DNA from: Halomonas sp. McH1-25 | GTDB lineage: Bacteria > Pseudomonadota > Gammaproteobacteria > Pseudomonadales > Halomonadaceae | Reading direction: 5' to 3' | DNA: 64,000 nt | Assembly (NCBI RefSeq): GCF_022348165.1 | Contig: NZ_JAKRFI010000005.1 | Coordinates: forward strand, 186,001-250,000 | The notes under the pieces: generated by a model | The model's input: the letters and a program-made list of their open reading frames with translations, nothing else | The model's database searches: none | What the model was told of the DNA's origin: nothing | Part shown: positions 1-7,738 of the stretch, piece by piece | Position numbering within the stretch: position 1 is the stretch's first letter | Layout of the letters: each line of letters starts with the position of its first letter | Position numbers and translations under genes: made by a program

Positions 1-175
1 ACCCCACCGAGCAGTAGGTGCAGTTGTTGCGGGTGATCTTGGCGCCGGTCAGCTTGAAATGGCGCACTGAAGCTACGGCCGGCTCCGGTGCGAACCCCAT
101 CATGGCCATGCTCGATGTGGCCATGCCGGCAGCTCCCAGCTTGAAGAACTGCCTGCGCGTTACGCGTAGTGTCAT
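1..175 (-). CDS. Formate dehydrogenase (FdnG/FdoG-like) catalytic subunit, N-terminal fragment
   Basis: Only the first 58 codons lie in the window; the gene runs off the left edge. The protein opens with a twin-arginine signal (TRRQFFKLGAAG, close to the S/T-R-R-x-F-x-K consensus), followed by a small hydrophobic stretch ending near PAVAS. It then enters a CTYCSVG motif, the start of the cysteine cluster that binds the first 4Fe-4S centre in membrane-bound, periplasm-facing molybdopterin formate dehydrogenases of the FdnG/FdoG type. The ATG at 175-173 follows a good GAGGAG ribosome site in the minus-strand leader. The selenocysteine/cysteine position of the active site lies outside the window, so that cannot be judged. 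Family assignment rests on the Tat-plus-CTYCSVG arrangement and is fairly secure. Confidence 0.85.
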   Translation of the reverse strand, partial: MTLRVTRRQFFKLGAAGMATSSMAMMGFAPEPAVASVRHFKLTGAKITRNNCTYCSVG

Positions 176-589
176 TTTTTTCTCCTCACCTCAGGCCATG
201 CGCCAGGAAGCCGTCACGTGACAACCCGTTTTATCGATGCCTCTATTCTCTAAGCGTAGTGATACCCAACGTAGCCATGCAACTTTAACTAATTTAAAGT
301 CCTGTTTTCGGTAACGATTTGTTATAGCGCCGGCTCTTCTGCTTGGGTTACCCTGACATTCATGACCGTATGTCGAACAACGGATCATGGAAGAATCGAT
401 TCATGCTTATATACTGTGTTACACCGTGAAACGCAGCGGAGTCTGTACACGGTGCCGCACGGCAGAAAATAGCGCCAATAGGGGCTGCCCGGAATCATTT
501 CGAGCAGCCCTGTTGGCGTTGTCACTGCGTTACGTTTCGCACTGCCCTGATCGGACACAGGCAAGTCAAGCCATACAAGGATGCCTTCT
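176..589. other. Intergenic region between divergent genes
   Basis: This 0.4-kb stretch separates the leftward formate dehydrogenase gene from the rightward symporter gene and should contain both promoters. Apart from the hairpin at 473-518 I see no convincing gene or clear sigma70 boxes. Short open frames on both strands have no ribosome sites and no recognisable content. Confidence 0.5.
473..518. other. Extended two-part hairpin in the symporter leader
   Basis: The outer arms CGCCAA/TTGGCG and inner arms GGGCTGC/GCAGCCC form one long interrupted stem about 70 bases before the symporter start. No T-run follows on the plus strand, so it is not a classic terminator in that direction. It could be a leader RNA structure or a protein-binding site; its role is unknown. 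Confidence 0.45.
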
Positions 590-2185
590 ATGCATGCCCT
601 CACCCTATTCTCGTTCTTGTTCTTTACCGGGTTGGTCGCATTGATCACCTGGCTCGTCACCCGGCGTGACGATCACAACAGTACCCGCGGCTATTTCCTT
701 GCCGGACGCAGCCTGACCTTCCCTTTGATTGCCGGTTCGTTGCTGATGACCAACCTGTCTACCGAACAGATGGTCGGCCTCAACGGTGCCGCCTTCAATG
801 ACGGCCTGAGCGTGATGGCCTGGGAAGTCATCGCCGTCATCGCCCTTGTCGCCCTGGCCCTGTTCTTCCTGCCGCGCTTTCTGCGCAGCGGTATCGCCAC
901 GGTGCCGCAACTGCTGCGAATCCGCTTCGATGAAACCACGCAGCTGATCTGTAATATCATCTTCCTGCTCGCCTATGCGGTCATCCTGCTGCCGATCATT
1001 CTCTACTCCGGCGCAGTGGGACTCGCCGGCATGCTCGATCTGCAGGGCCTGACCGGTATCCAATCGGATACCGTACTGCTGTGGTCGACCGTCTGGGTAG
1101 TCGGCCTGATCGGCTCGGTCTACGCCTTGTTCGGTGGTCTGCGTACCGTTGCCGTCTCCGATACGCTCAACGGCGTCGGCCTGCTGGTTGGCGGCTTCGT
1201 GATCGTCTATTTCGGCTTGCAGGCAGTGGGTGGCGATAACGGTGTAATGGCTGGCTGGGATACGCTCAAGCAGAACGTGCCCGAGAAACTGAACTCGGTC
1301 GGCGGCGAAGATCAGCAGGTGCCCTTCGCTACGCTGTTCACCGGCGTATTCCTGATCAACCTGTTCTACTGGACCACCAACCAGCAAATCATCCAGCGCA
1401 CGTTCGCCGCCAAGACATTGGCAGAAGGCCAGAAGGGTGTGCTGCTCACCGGCCTGTTCAAGCTGCTTGGGCCGCTCTATCTGGTACTGCCCGGCATCAT
1501 TGCCTTCTACCTGTATGCCGATCAGGACGTACGCGCCGACGAAGCCTACGGTCACCTGGTGTTCAACGTGCTCCCGCCGTATCTCACCGGCTTCTTTGCA
1601 GCGGTGATGGTCGGTGCGATCCTGTCGTCGTTCAACTCGGCACTCAACAGCACCACTACCCTGTTCAGCCTCGGCCTGTATAAGGAAGTGTTCAACAAGA
1701 ACGCCAGCGAGGAGCACGTGGTGCGTGCCGGCAAGATCTTCGGCTGGATCCTGGCCTTCGCCTCGATGACCATCGCCCCGCTGCTGGCGGGTCAGGAAAG
1801 CCTGTTCGGCTACCTGCAGAAGATGAACGCGATGTATTTCATCCCCATCCTGGCCGTGGTGCTGGTCGGTCTGCTGACCAAGCGGGTTCCCGCCATCGGC
1901 GCCAAGATCTCGCTGATCGGTGGCTGTATCGTCATCGGCCTGGTCTACTTCGTGCCGCCGTTCACGGCGGTTCTCGACGTGATCCATAACTTCCACTTCG
2001 TGGCGCTGGTGTTCGTGCTGCTGGTGGCGCTCATGCTGATTCTGGGCAAGGTACGCCCGCGCACTACCGCCTGGGTGCATGAAGACAGCGGTCAAGTCGA
2101 CCTGACTCCATGGAAAGGGGCTATCCCGTCCGGGATCGTGCTGATCGTTCTGGTCATCGCCATCTACTTGGCCTTCGCGGGATAA
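590..2185 (+). CDS. Sodium:solute symporter (SSS family, YidK-like)
   Basis: A 531-residue, highly hydrophobic permease of the SSS (SGLT) family. The N-terminal segment GYFLAGRSL, then [11 protein letters not shown], and later [19 protein letters not shown] and [13 protein letters not shown], follow the plan of the E. coli YidK/SglT-like transporters closely, with 13-14 predicted membrane segments. Family knowledge points to sodium-coupled uptake of a sugar or related organic solute; the substrate cannot be read from sequence. The ATG at 590 is preferred to the one at 581 because the AAGG ribosome site touches the first ATG but sits 9 bases from the second. A perfect stem-loop terminator follows at 2204, so it is probably monocistronic. 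Confidence 0.88.
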   Translation: MHALTLFSFLFFTGLVALITWLVTRRDDHNSTRGYFLAGRSLTFPLIAGSLLMTNLSTEQMVGLNGAAFNDGLSVMAWEVIAVIALVALALFFLPRFLRSGIATVPQLLRIRFDETTQLICNIIFLLAYAVILLPIILYSGAVGLAGMLDLQGLTGIQSDTVLLWSTVWVVGLIGSVYALFGGLRTVAVSDTLNGVGLLVGGFVIVYFGLQAVGGDNGVMAGWDTLKQNVPEKLNSVGGEDQQVPFATLFTGVFLINLFYWTTNQQIIQRTFAAKTLAEGQKGVLLTGLFKLLGPLYLVLPGIIAFYLYADQDVRADEAYGHLVFNVLPPYLTGFFAAVMVGAILSSFNSALNSTTTLFSLGLYKEVFNKNASEEHVVRAGKIFGWILAFASMTIAPLLAGQESLFGYLQKMNAMYFIPILAVVLVGLLTKRVPAIGAKISLIGGCIVIGLVYFVPPFTAVLDVIHNFHFVALVFVLLVALMLILGKVRPRTTAWVHEDSGQVDLTPWKGAIPSGIVLIVLVIAIYLAFAG

Positions 2186-2203
2186 CGCTTCGGCCTTTCA
2201 CGC

Positions 2204-2245
2204 CACGACGCCCCGCCGCGGTCAACCCGGCGGGGCGTCGTGTTT
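2204..2245 (+). terminator. Rho-independent terminator after the symporter gene
   Basis: A perfect 15-bp GC-rich inverted repeat (arms 2204-2218 and 2228-2242, 9-base loop) followed by TTT, 18 bases after the symporter stop codon. Confidence 0.8.
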
Positions 2246-2340
2246 GCGGCCTTTGCCGCAACGAACGGGATTCGCGACTTGTCAGCGACGCCCATCGTCT
2301 CCAGATTAAACAGTTGAACCCGATCGAAAACGGACACCCC

Positions 2341-3747
2341 ATGCGCCAGAGCCTGGCTCGCGAATTCAACAATCTCATCGAGCGCAGCCGTGACCGGCAG
2401 CTTCGGCTGGCCGTGACCGGGCTGTCGCGGGCCGGCAAGACGGCCTTTTTGACGTCTTTGGTGCATCAGTTGCGCCACGCCGGTGTCGAGGCGCGCCTCG
2501 CCCTGCTGCCGGCAGCCCGTGAAGGACGCCTGCTGGGCGCCCAGCGTGTCTCTCAGCAAGACCTGGGGGTACCGCGCTTTCCCTACGATCAAGCCGTTGC
2601 GTCGCTCAATCAGCAGCCGCCGCAGTGGCCTGAGCCGACACGCGGCATCAGCGAGTTACGGCTGCATATCCGCTACCGCCCCGAGAACAACGGGCTATTC
2701 GGTACGCTGGGCAGCGACTCGGCCACACTGACGCTGGACCTGTTCGATTATCCCGGCGAATGGTTGCTCGACCTACCGCTGCTGGAGCACGATTTCTTCA
2801 GTTGGAGCCAGCGCCAGCAGGCAACGCTGTCACCGCAACGCCGTGCCCTGGCGAGCGACTGGCTGGCTACGGTCGAGCATTTGGACCCGGCCGCCACTGC
2901 CGACGAGGCCGAACTGGCCGAGATCGCCGGGCACTACGCCGCGTCGCTGCAAGCCGCACGCAATGCCGGTTTTTCAGATTTACAGCCGGGCCGCTTCCTG
3001 CTGCCCGGCGATCTGGATGGGGCACCGGTGCTGCAATTCTTTCCCCTGCTGGAGCTTGAGAATGCGGACCGGCAACGTCTCGAGGCGCTGCCCGAAGACA
3101 GCATCTACCGTACCTTGGCCAAGCGTTTCGCATACTATCAGCAGCATGTGGTCAAGCCGTTCTACCGCGAACACTTCAAGCGCTTCGACCGGCAAATCGT
3201 GCTGGTCGACGTGCTCGGTGCGCTCAACGCCGGCCCGGAGCGCTTCGAGGATCTGTCGCGCGCCCTGGCTACATTGATGCGCAGCTTCGACTACGGCAAG
3301 CGCAGCCTGCTGTCCCGGCTGTTTTCGCCACGCATCGACCGCCTGGCCATTGCAGCGACCAAGGCCGACCATGTCACACCGGAGCAGCACACCCACCTCG
3401 TGGCTCTTCTCGAGGCCCTGCTGGCCGAGCCGATCAAGGATCTACGCTTCGCCGATGTCCCGGTAAAGGCGTTGTCGCTGGCCTCGATCCGGGCCACCCA
3501 GGCACATGAAGTGGAGCATCAGGGCAAGCGCACACCGGCCCTGCGCGGCGTGACGCTGGACGGCGAAGAGACGCTGGTGTTTCCCGGCGAAGTGCCCACG
3601 CGCCTGCCACGCCCAGACTTCTGGGCACGCCAAGGCTTTGCCTTCACCGCCTTCCGCCCCCTGACACGGGAGGCCCGCGGCGAGGGGTTGCCCCACATAC
3701 GCATGGACGCCGCTATCGACTGGCTGATCGGAGACAAGCTGAAATGA
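2341..3747 (+). CDS. ycjX: YcjX family P-loop NTPase (DUF463)
   Basis: A 468-residue protein that aligns from its first residue with E. coli YcjX, a Ras-like P-loop NTPase family. Visible signatures are a Walker A loop GLSRAGKT at residues 27-34, the family motif DLFDYPGEWLLDLP near residue 135, PGRFLLPGDL, FDRQIVLVDVLGALN, and a nucleotide-base motif ATKADH near 339. The C-terminus IDWLIGDKLK matches the family's usual end. The frame is open upstream of 2341, but family length fixes the start there; the ribosome site is weak. The stop overlaps the ycjF start by 4 bases (ATGA), so translation is coupled. In E. coli ycjXF belong to the phage-shock (PspF) regulon; no PspF or sigma54 site is evident here. 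Cellular role remains poorly defined. Confidence 0.92.
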   Translation: MRQSLAREFNNLIERSRDRQLRLAVTGLSRAGKTAFLTSLVHQLRHAGVEARLALLPAAREGRLLGAQRVSQQDLGVPRFPYDQAVASLNQQPPQWPEPTRGISELRLHIRYRPENNGLFGTLGSDSATLTLDLFDYPGEWLLDLPLLEHDFFSWSQRQQATLSPQRRALASDWLATVEHLDPAATADEAELAEIAGHYAASLQAARNAGFSDLQPGRFLLPGDLDGAPVLQFFPLLELENADRQRLEALPEDSIYRTLAKRFAYYQQHVVKPFYREHFKRFDRQIVLVDVLGALNAGPERFEDLSRALATLMRSFDYGKRSLLSRLFSPRIDRLAIAATKADHVTPEQHTHLVALLEALLAEPIKDLRFADVPVKALSLASIRATQAHEVEHQGKRTPALRGVTLDGEETLVFPGEVPTRLPRPDFWARQGFAFTAFRPLTREARGEGLPHIRMDAAIDWLIGDKLK

Positions 3748-4778
3748 GCGATCCGCAACCGGGCCAGCGCTTTTCGCTGGACTCTTCTTCCCTGGACGGC
3801 ACGGTCGACCTGCGCCCGGCAGAAACCTACGCAGTCGACACGAGCTCGCGAACGCTGGACGATGAGCTGCCCGCTACGACCGATGTCGCCCTCGACCGTA
3901 GCCTGGCACGCCCTCGCAAGCGCCGCTGGGGGCTGCTGGCCCTGCTGGGAGGAAGCCTTACGCTCGGTGCCGTGGAGGCCGGCCAAGCCTTGTATGTCTC
4001 GTCGCTGAGTGGCGATCTGCTGAGTGGTGCGTGGAGCGCGCTCGGTCTGCTGGCCCTCGGGCTCGGTGGCTCGGCGCTGTTGCGCGAACTCTTCCGGCTG
4101 CGCCGTTTGCGCCGGCACGCCGCCTTGCGCGAGCGTCTGACGGGTCTCGATACGGCCTCAGGCCACGAGGCCTCCCGCTTGGCCGAACGATTGCGCGAGC
4201 AGATGCAGCTCGACCGCGACGACCCGCACTGGCAGGCCTTCCTGCAAGCCCACCAGATGCATCATGACGGCAACGAAACCCAAGCCTTATTGTCGCATCA
4301 CCTGCTGGCGCCGCGTGACCGCGAAGCCCGTCGCCTGATTTCCCGTATGTCCGGCGATACCGCCATCATGGTCGCCGTGAGCCCGCTGACCCTGGTCGAC
4401 ATGATGCTAGTGGCCTGGCGCAACCTGGCGATGCTCGACCGTATCGCCGCGCTCTATGGACTGGAACTGGGCTATGCCAGCCGGCTCAAATTGTTTCGTA
4501 GCGTCCTGGCCAACATGGCCTTCGCCGGCACCAGCGAAATGGTTTCCGACGCCAGCATGCAGCTGTTTTCCATGAATCTGGCCGGTAAGTTATCGACCCG
4601 TGCCGGGCAAGGCCTGAGTGTGGGCCTGCTGTCGGCCCGGCTCGGCCTGCGCGCCATGCGCCTGATGCGCCCCCTGCCCTTCGACGAAGAAAGCGCCCCG
4701 CGTATCGGCGACCTGCGCAGCGAGCTTTGGCAACGTCTGCGTCGTCTGGAAAGCGCATCGGAGGACGAACGTCAATGA
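3744..4778 (+). CDS. ycjF: YcjF family inner-membrane protein (TIGR01620/DUF697)
   Basis: A 344-residue membrane protein. A charged, acidic N-terminus precedes the basic stretch RPRKRRWG, two transmembrane helices near residues 62-85 and 92-113, an arginine-rich cytoplasmic segment, and the conserved C-terminal DUF697 region (VAVSPLTLVDMMLVAWRNL and LELGYASRLKLF). It is always paired with YcjX in proteobacteria, and the ATGA overlap with ycjX here implies the two are made together. The family is thought to act at the inner membrane, possibly as partner of the YcjX NTPase in envelope stress; the biochemical function is not established. A short hairpin (4766-4787) containing the stop codon is followed by TTT. 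Confidence 0.9.
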   Translation: MSDPQPGQRFSLDSSSLDGTVDLRPAETYAVDTSSRTLDDELPATTDVALDRSLARPRKRRWGLLALLGGSLTLGAVEAGQALYVSSLSGDLLSGAWSALGLLALGLGGSALLRELFRLRRLRRHAALRERLTGLDTASGHEASRLAERLREQMQLDRDDPHWQAFLQAHQMHHDGNETQALLSHHLLAPRDREARRLISRMSGDTAIMVAVSPLTLVDMMLVAWRNLAMLDRIAALYGLELGYASRLKLFRSVLANMAFAGTSEMVSDASMQLFSMNLAGKLSTRAGQGLSVGLLSARLGLRAMRLMRPLPFDEESAPRIGDLRSELWQRLRRLESASEDERQ

Positions 4779-4790
4779 TACCGTTCGTTT
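4766..4790 (+). terminator. Possible weak terminator at the ycjF stop
   Basis: CGAACG/CGTTCG arms with a 10-base loop containing the ycjF stop codon, followed by TTT. The stem is only 6 bp, so termination is uncertain. Confidence 0.3.
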
Positions 4791-4876
4791 GATGGGGGTC
4801 AGCGTTTGCATATGCCAGGCAAGCTACGCTGATGGAAGCGAACGCCATTACCTTCCTCGCTACTGTGGAGGCAACC

Positions 4877-5323
4877 ATGTATCAGACGCTGCTGGTTCCC
4901 GTCGACGGCTCCGAAAACGCCAGGCATGCCCTGGCCGTGGCCTGCAAGCTAGCTGTTCAGGATCGAGCCCGAGTGCATATCCTGCATGTTCCCGAAGTTC
5001 TGTCTTACGACACCCGGCTTATCTGGGGAGCTGGCGCCGTGCTGATGGATGCGCCCCAGGACGCGGTCGAGCGTGCCGGCAAGAAGGTCGCCGAGGGCGC
5101 CAGGCAGGAAGCCATGGAACATGGTGTGAGCGATGTCGATGTCAGCATCCAGCAGGGCGACCCGGCCCGCGTGATACTGGAGCAGGCCAGCCTGCTGGGC
5201 GTAGATGCGGTGATCATGGGCAGTCGTGGCCTGAGCGACATCGCCGGGCTGGTGGTCGGCAGCGTGTCGCACAAAGTTTCCCACGCCGCCGATTGCGAGG
5301 TGATCACCGTACATCGTCCCTAG
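4877..5323 (+). CDS. Universal stress protein, UspA family
   Basis: A 148-residue single-domain universal stress protein. It begins MYQTLLVPVDGSENA, the usual UspA beta1/loop with the aspartate (VDGS) that contacts the nucleotide, and carries the ATP-binding signature GSRG followed after nine residues by GSVS near residue 114, so it is probably of the ATP-binding subgroup. Residues ITVHRP form the typical last strand. The ATG at 4877 is chosen because GTGGAGG lies just upstream; an in-frame ATG at 4832 lacks a ribosome site. It stands alone between ycjF and the convergent permease gene. Family knowledge suggests a cytoplasmic stress-survival role; the specific stress is unknown. Confidence 0.9.
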   Translation: MYQTLLVPVDGSENARHALAVACKLAVQDRARVHILHVPEVLSYDTRLIWGAGAVLMDAPQDAVERAGKKVAEGARQEAMEHGVSDVDVSIQQGDPARVILEQASLLGVDAVIMGSRGLSDIAGLVVGSVSHKVSHAADCEVITVHRP

Positions 5324-5340
5324 AATATCCACCGCAAAGG

Positions 5341-6432
5341 CTACGGGTCGGACGGACCCGATGAGGTCGCTGCCGGGTTGCGTTCGACCCAATCTTCCAC
5401 GTATAGCTTCTGCACCACGGCCATGCACAGTACGATCAACGGCTCTGCTACCAGCAGGCCGATGAGTCCGGCGAACAGCCCCAGCCAGACCTGCACGGCC
5501 AACAGCAGCGCCGGCGGGATGCTGACCGCTTCGCGCTGGATGAGCGGCGTGATGACATAACTCTCCAGGAACTGGATCGCCACATAGAGTATGGCCACAT
5601 GCAGCATGCTGATGGGGCTCTGCGAAAACGCCACCAGCAGCGCTGGCACGGCCGACATCACCGGTCCCAGATAAGGGATGAACGACAGCATGGCCGCCAG
5701 CAGGCCGAGCGTGAACGCCATTGGAATGTTCAGTGCCCACAAGCCCACTCCGGAAAGCACCCCGATCGCGGTCATCGACGACAGCCGTCCGATCAGCCAC
5801 CAGGACATGCGGTACTTGAGCGTACCCAGCAATTCGGCAATGCGCGGCCGCTGCGAGGGATAGATTAGCCGCATCAGTCCCTTGCGATAGATCGATGGCT
5901 CGAAGGCGGCAAACAGACCGATGAAGACGATAACCACGACGTTGAGCAGCACACCGAAGGTGGTCGAGAACAGCGACGACACCCGCGATGACCAATCCTG
6001 CATAGCACTTTCGAGCGACGGCGCCCGGTCGAAGGCATCGACGATATACGAGCCGAGGGGCCAGGTTCTCAGTTGTTCCTTGAGCGCTTCGAGCGAGCCG
6101 GGCACGACCTGAGTCAGTTGAGCGAATTCCTGATTGAGGCTCATGGCGAACTTGAAGCCGAACCCAACGCCCAACCCAGCCAGCACGACCAGCACGACTC
6201 CCAATGCCCAGCGGTGAGTAAGGAACGTGTGTCGTTGTAGCCAGTTGGCGGGGATCGAAAAGAACAGCGCGAGCAATAGGCCAGCGAAGATCAGCATCAG
6301 GATACGATAGCCGAACCACACGGCCGCCAGCGCCGAGACAGTGACCGTGGCAACGCCTGCGACGATCCAGACGCGCCGACGAAAGTCGTGAAGATCATGT
6401 TCGTTGGATGTCACAATGACACTCCCTGTCAT
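5341..6432 (-). CDS. AI-2E family transporter (PF01594) permease
   Basis: A 363-residue integral membrane protein with the layout of the AI-2E/PerM family: three early membrane helices (residues about 20-90), a long amphipathic segment (residues 100-150, NQEFAQLTQVVPGSLEALKE), then paired helices with the family's conserved PYLGPVMSAVPALL and ESYVITPLIQREAVSIPP. The last helix pair ends in LLVAEPLIVLCMAVVQKLY. Members export small molecules or ions (TqsA, YdiK, Na+/H+ antiporter-like members), so the substrate is open. A GTG at 6414 with a better ribosome site (AGGGAG, 7 bases) may be the true start, giving 357 residues. It converges with the universal stress gene and has no obvious operon partner. 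Confidence 0.85.
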   Translation of the reverse strand: MTGSVIVTSNEHDLHDFRRRVWIVAGVATVTVSALAAVWFGYRILMLIFAGLLLALFFSIPANWLQRHTFLTHRWALGVVLVVLAGLGVGFGFKFAMSLNQEFAQLTQVVPGSLEALKEQLRTWPLGSYIVDAFDRAPSLESAMQDWSSRVSSLFSTTFGVLLNVVVIVFIGLFAAFEPSIYRKGLMRLIYPSQRPRIAELLGTLKYRMSWWLIGRLSSMTAIGVLSGVGLWALNIPMAFTLGLLAAMLSFIPYLGPVMSAVPALLVAFSQSPISMLHVAILYVAIQFLESYVITPLIQREAVSIPPALLLAVQVWLGLFAGLIGLLVAEPLIVLCMAVVQKLYVEDWVERNPAATSSGPSDP

Positions 6433-6448
6433 GTGAATGGCTTGCTTC

Positions 6449-7261
6449 TCAGTTCACCGCTATGTTTAGGGCAAAGAACTCGTGCAAGCGCCGCGCGACA
6501 CCACTGTCGTGGTGATGACCGATTCGTTCGGCCTGGGGCACGCGAGCCGGCAAATCAGGATGCGCCCGAGCCATGATGAAACCATGACCCGCCACTTGCA
6601 GCATCTCAGCATCGTTGAGATTGTCGCCGAACGCCAAGCAGCGCGATGCCGGGATGTCGAGCCGTGCCAGCAGACGCTCGAGAGCGGCACCCTTATTGAC
6701 ACCCTCGGCCATGATTTCCAGGGAATTCGCCATGGAGTAGGTGACATGCAACCGAGTCCCGAGGCTGGCCTGGATGCTCGCTTCCAAGGCCGCCAGTGCC
6801 TCGGGATCGCCAATGCACAGCACCTTGCCGACACCGCTGCCATCGTGGGCTTCGAGATCGGCGACTTCATAGCGAAACCCGGTATGTGCGTGCAACTTCA
6901 ACAACTCGGGGGCCGGCGCATCGATCAGCCAGCCGTCGCCGGTATAGAGGTTCAAGCGGATATCGCTGCCGCGAGGCAGCCGTACCAATTCCCTAACCAG
7001 GTCATGCGGTACCCATTGCTCCGCGATCAACGTATCGTCGGGGGCATAGAGATGCGCTCCGTTGGTGCTCAAAATATAGGCCGAGACGCCTAGCCGATGA
7101 CGGAATGCAGCTATGTCTCGGTAATGGCGCCCCGAGGCCAAGGCAATATGATGCCCCTGACCGGCCAGGTGCCGAAACGTCTCGATGGTCAGCGGATCGA
7201 GCGTGTGCTCGGCACTGAGCAGAGTATTGTCGAGATCCGTCACGATCAGATGGGGTTGCAT
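6449..7261 (-). CDS. Cof-type HAD hydrolase (sugar-phosphatase-like)
   Basis: A 270-residue HAD-superfamily phosphatase of the Cof/YbiV/YidA class. Motif I is TDLDNTLL (nucleophile D9, acid/base D11), motif II is ASGRH, and the C-terminal motif IV is FGDNLNDAEML near residue 210; the region between them is the C2-type cap. The conserved segment NKGAALERLLARLDI precedes motif IV, as is usual for the family. These cytoplasmic enzymes remove phosphate from sugar phosphates or flavin/pyridoxal phosphates with broad specificity. The ATG at 7261 follows AGGA; a longer reading to 7312 has no support. It lies 17 bases upstream of the permease gene on the same strand, so the two may be co-transcribed. 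Confidence 0.87.
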   Translation of the reverse strand: MQPHLIVTDLDNTLLSAEHTLDPLTIETFRHLAGQGHHIALASGRHYRDIAAFRHRLGVSAYILSTNGAHLYAPDDTLIAEQWVPHDLVRELVRLPRGSDIRLNLYTGDGWLIDAPAPELLKLHAHTGFRYEVADLEAHDGSGVGKVLCIGDPEALAALEASIQASLGTRLHVTYSMANSLEIMAEGVNKGAALERLLARLDIPASRCLAFGDNLNDAEMLQVAGHGFIMARAHPDLPARVPQAERIGHHHDSGVARRLHEFFALNIAVN

Positions 7262-7738
7262 GCAGTATCCTGATTGATTCGCGGCATCTTTACTGGTGTC
7301 TGTGCATCGCAAGGGTAACGCATAACGGCCTTACATATGCATCCCGGCCAGAAGCAACGTAGCGTCTCCATCGCTTCCGCCGCCACTGTGCGCCTGATCG
7401 ATTAAGCATCCGCCCCGCTGTAACCTTCGGCCAGCATTGTCGCCATCCCGAAGGTTGCGATGGCGCCGGCGCGGGGCGATACCGGGCCCGTTCAGTCGGC
7501 AGTCTGCTGCATTGCCAACATCGCAAGCGTCATTGACCAAAGCAGGGTCCGGATCTTCATGGGCAGCCTCATCCTTCTCTCCAGTGAGAAGCTACGCGCC
7601 GCCCGGATTCCCACATCATCCGGACGGCTCGCGCTCGATATGGCGCTGGTCTGAACGTTCGGTGCCGTGCGGCGATTGGCGGCGGCAGCCCGAATCCGTA
7701 TAGTGACTGCTTGTTCCCGCCAATTGTACCGACTCCCC
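7262..7738. other. Intergenic region between HAD phosphatase and rnb
   Basis: About 480 bases between divergent genes. It contains several overlapping minus-strand frames with no recognisable product. One of them, 7492-7560, encodes only 22 residues (MKIRTLLWSMTLAMLAMQQ plus three) behind a good GAGG ribosome site and looks like an isolated or truncated signal peptide. No terminator-like hairpin stands out. Confidence 0.4.

Noticed and set aside
605-2095. Long minus-strand open frame (about 496 codons) opposite the symporter gene
   Set aside because: Its translation is low-complexity (rich in Q, H, E, G, R), lacks a ribosome site and known domains, and is the antisense shadow of a well-supported membrane protein.
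4949-6319. Long minus-strand open frame across the stress-protein and permease genes
   Set aside because: It overlaps two well-supported genes and has no recognisable domain; it arises from GC-rich codon bias.
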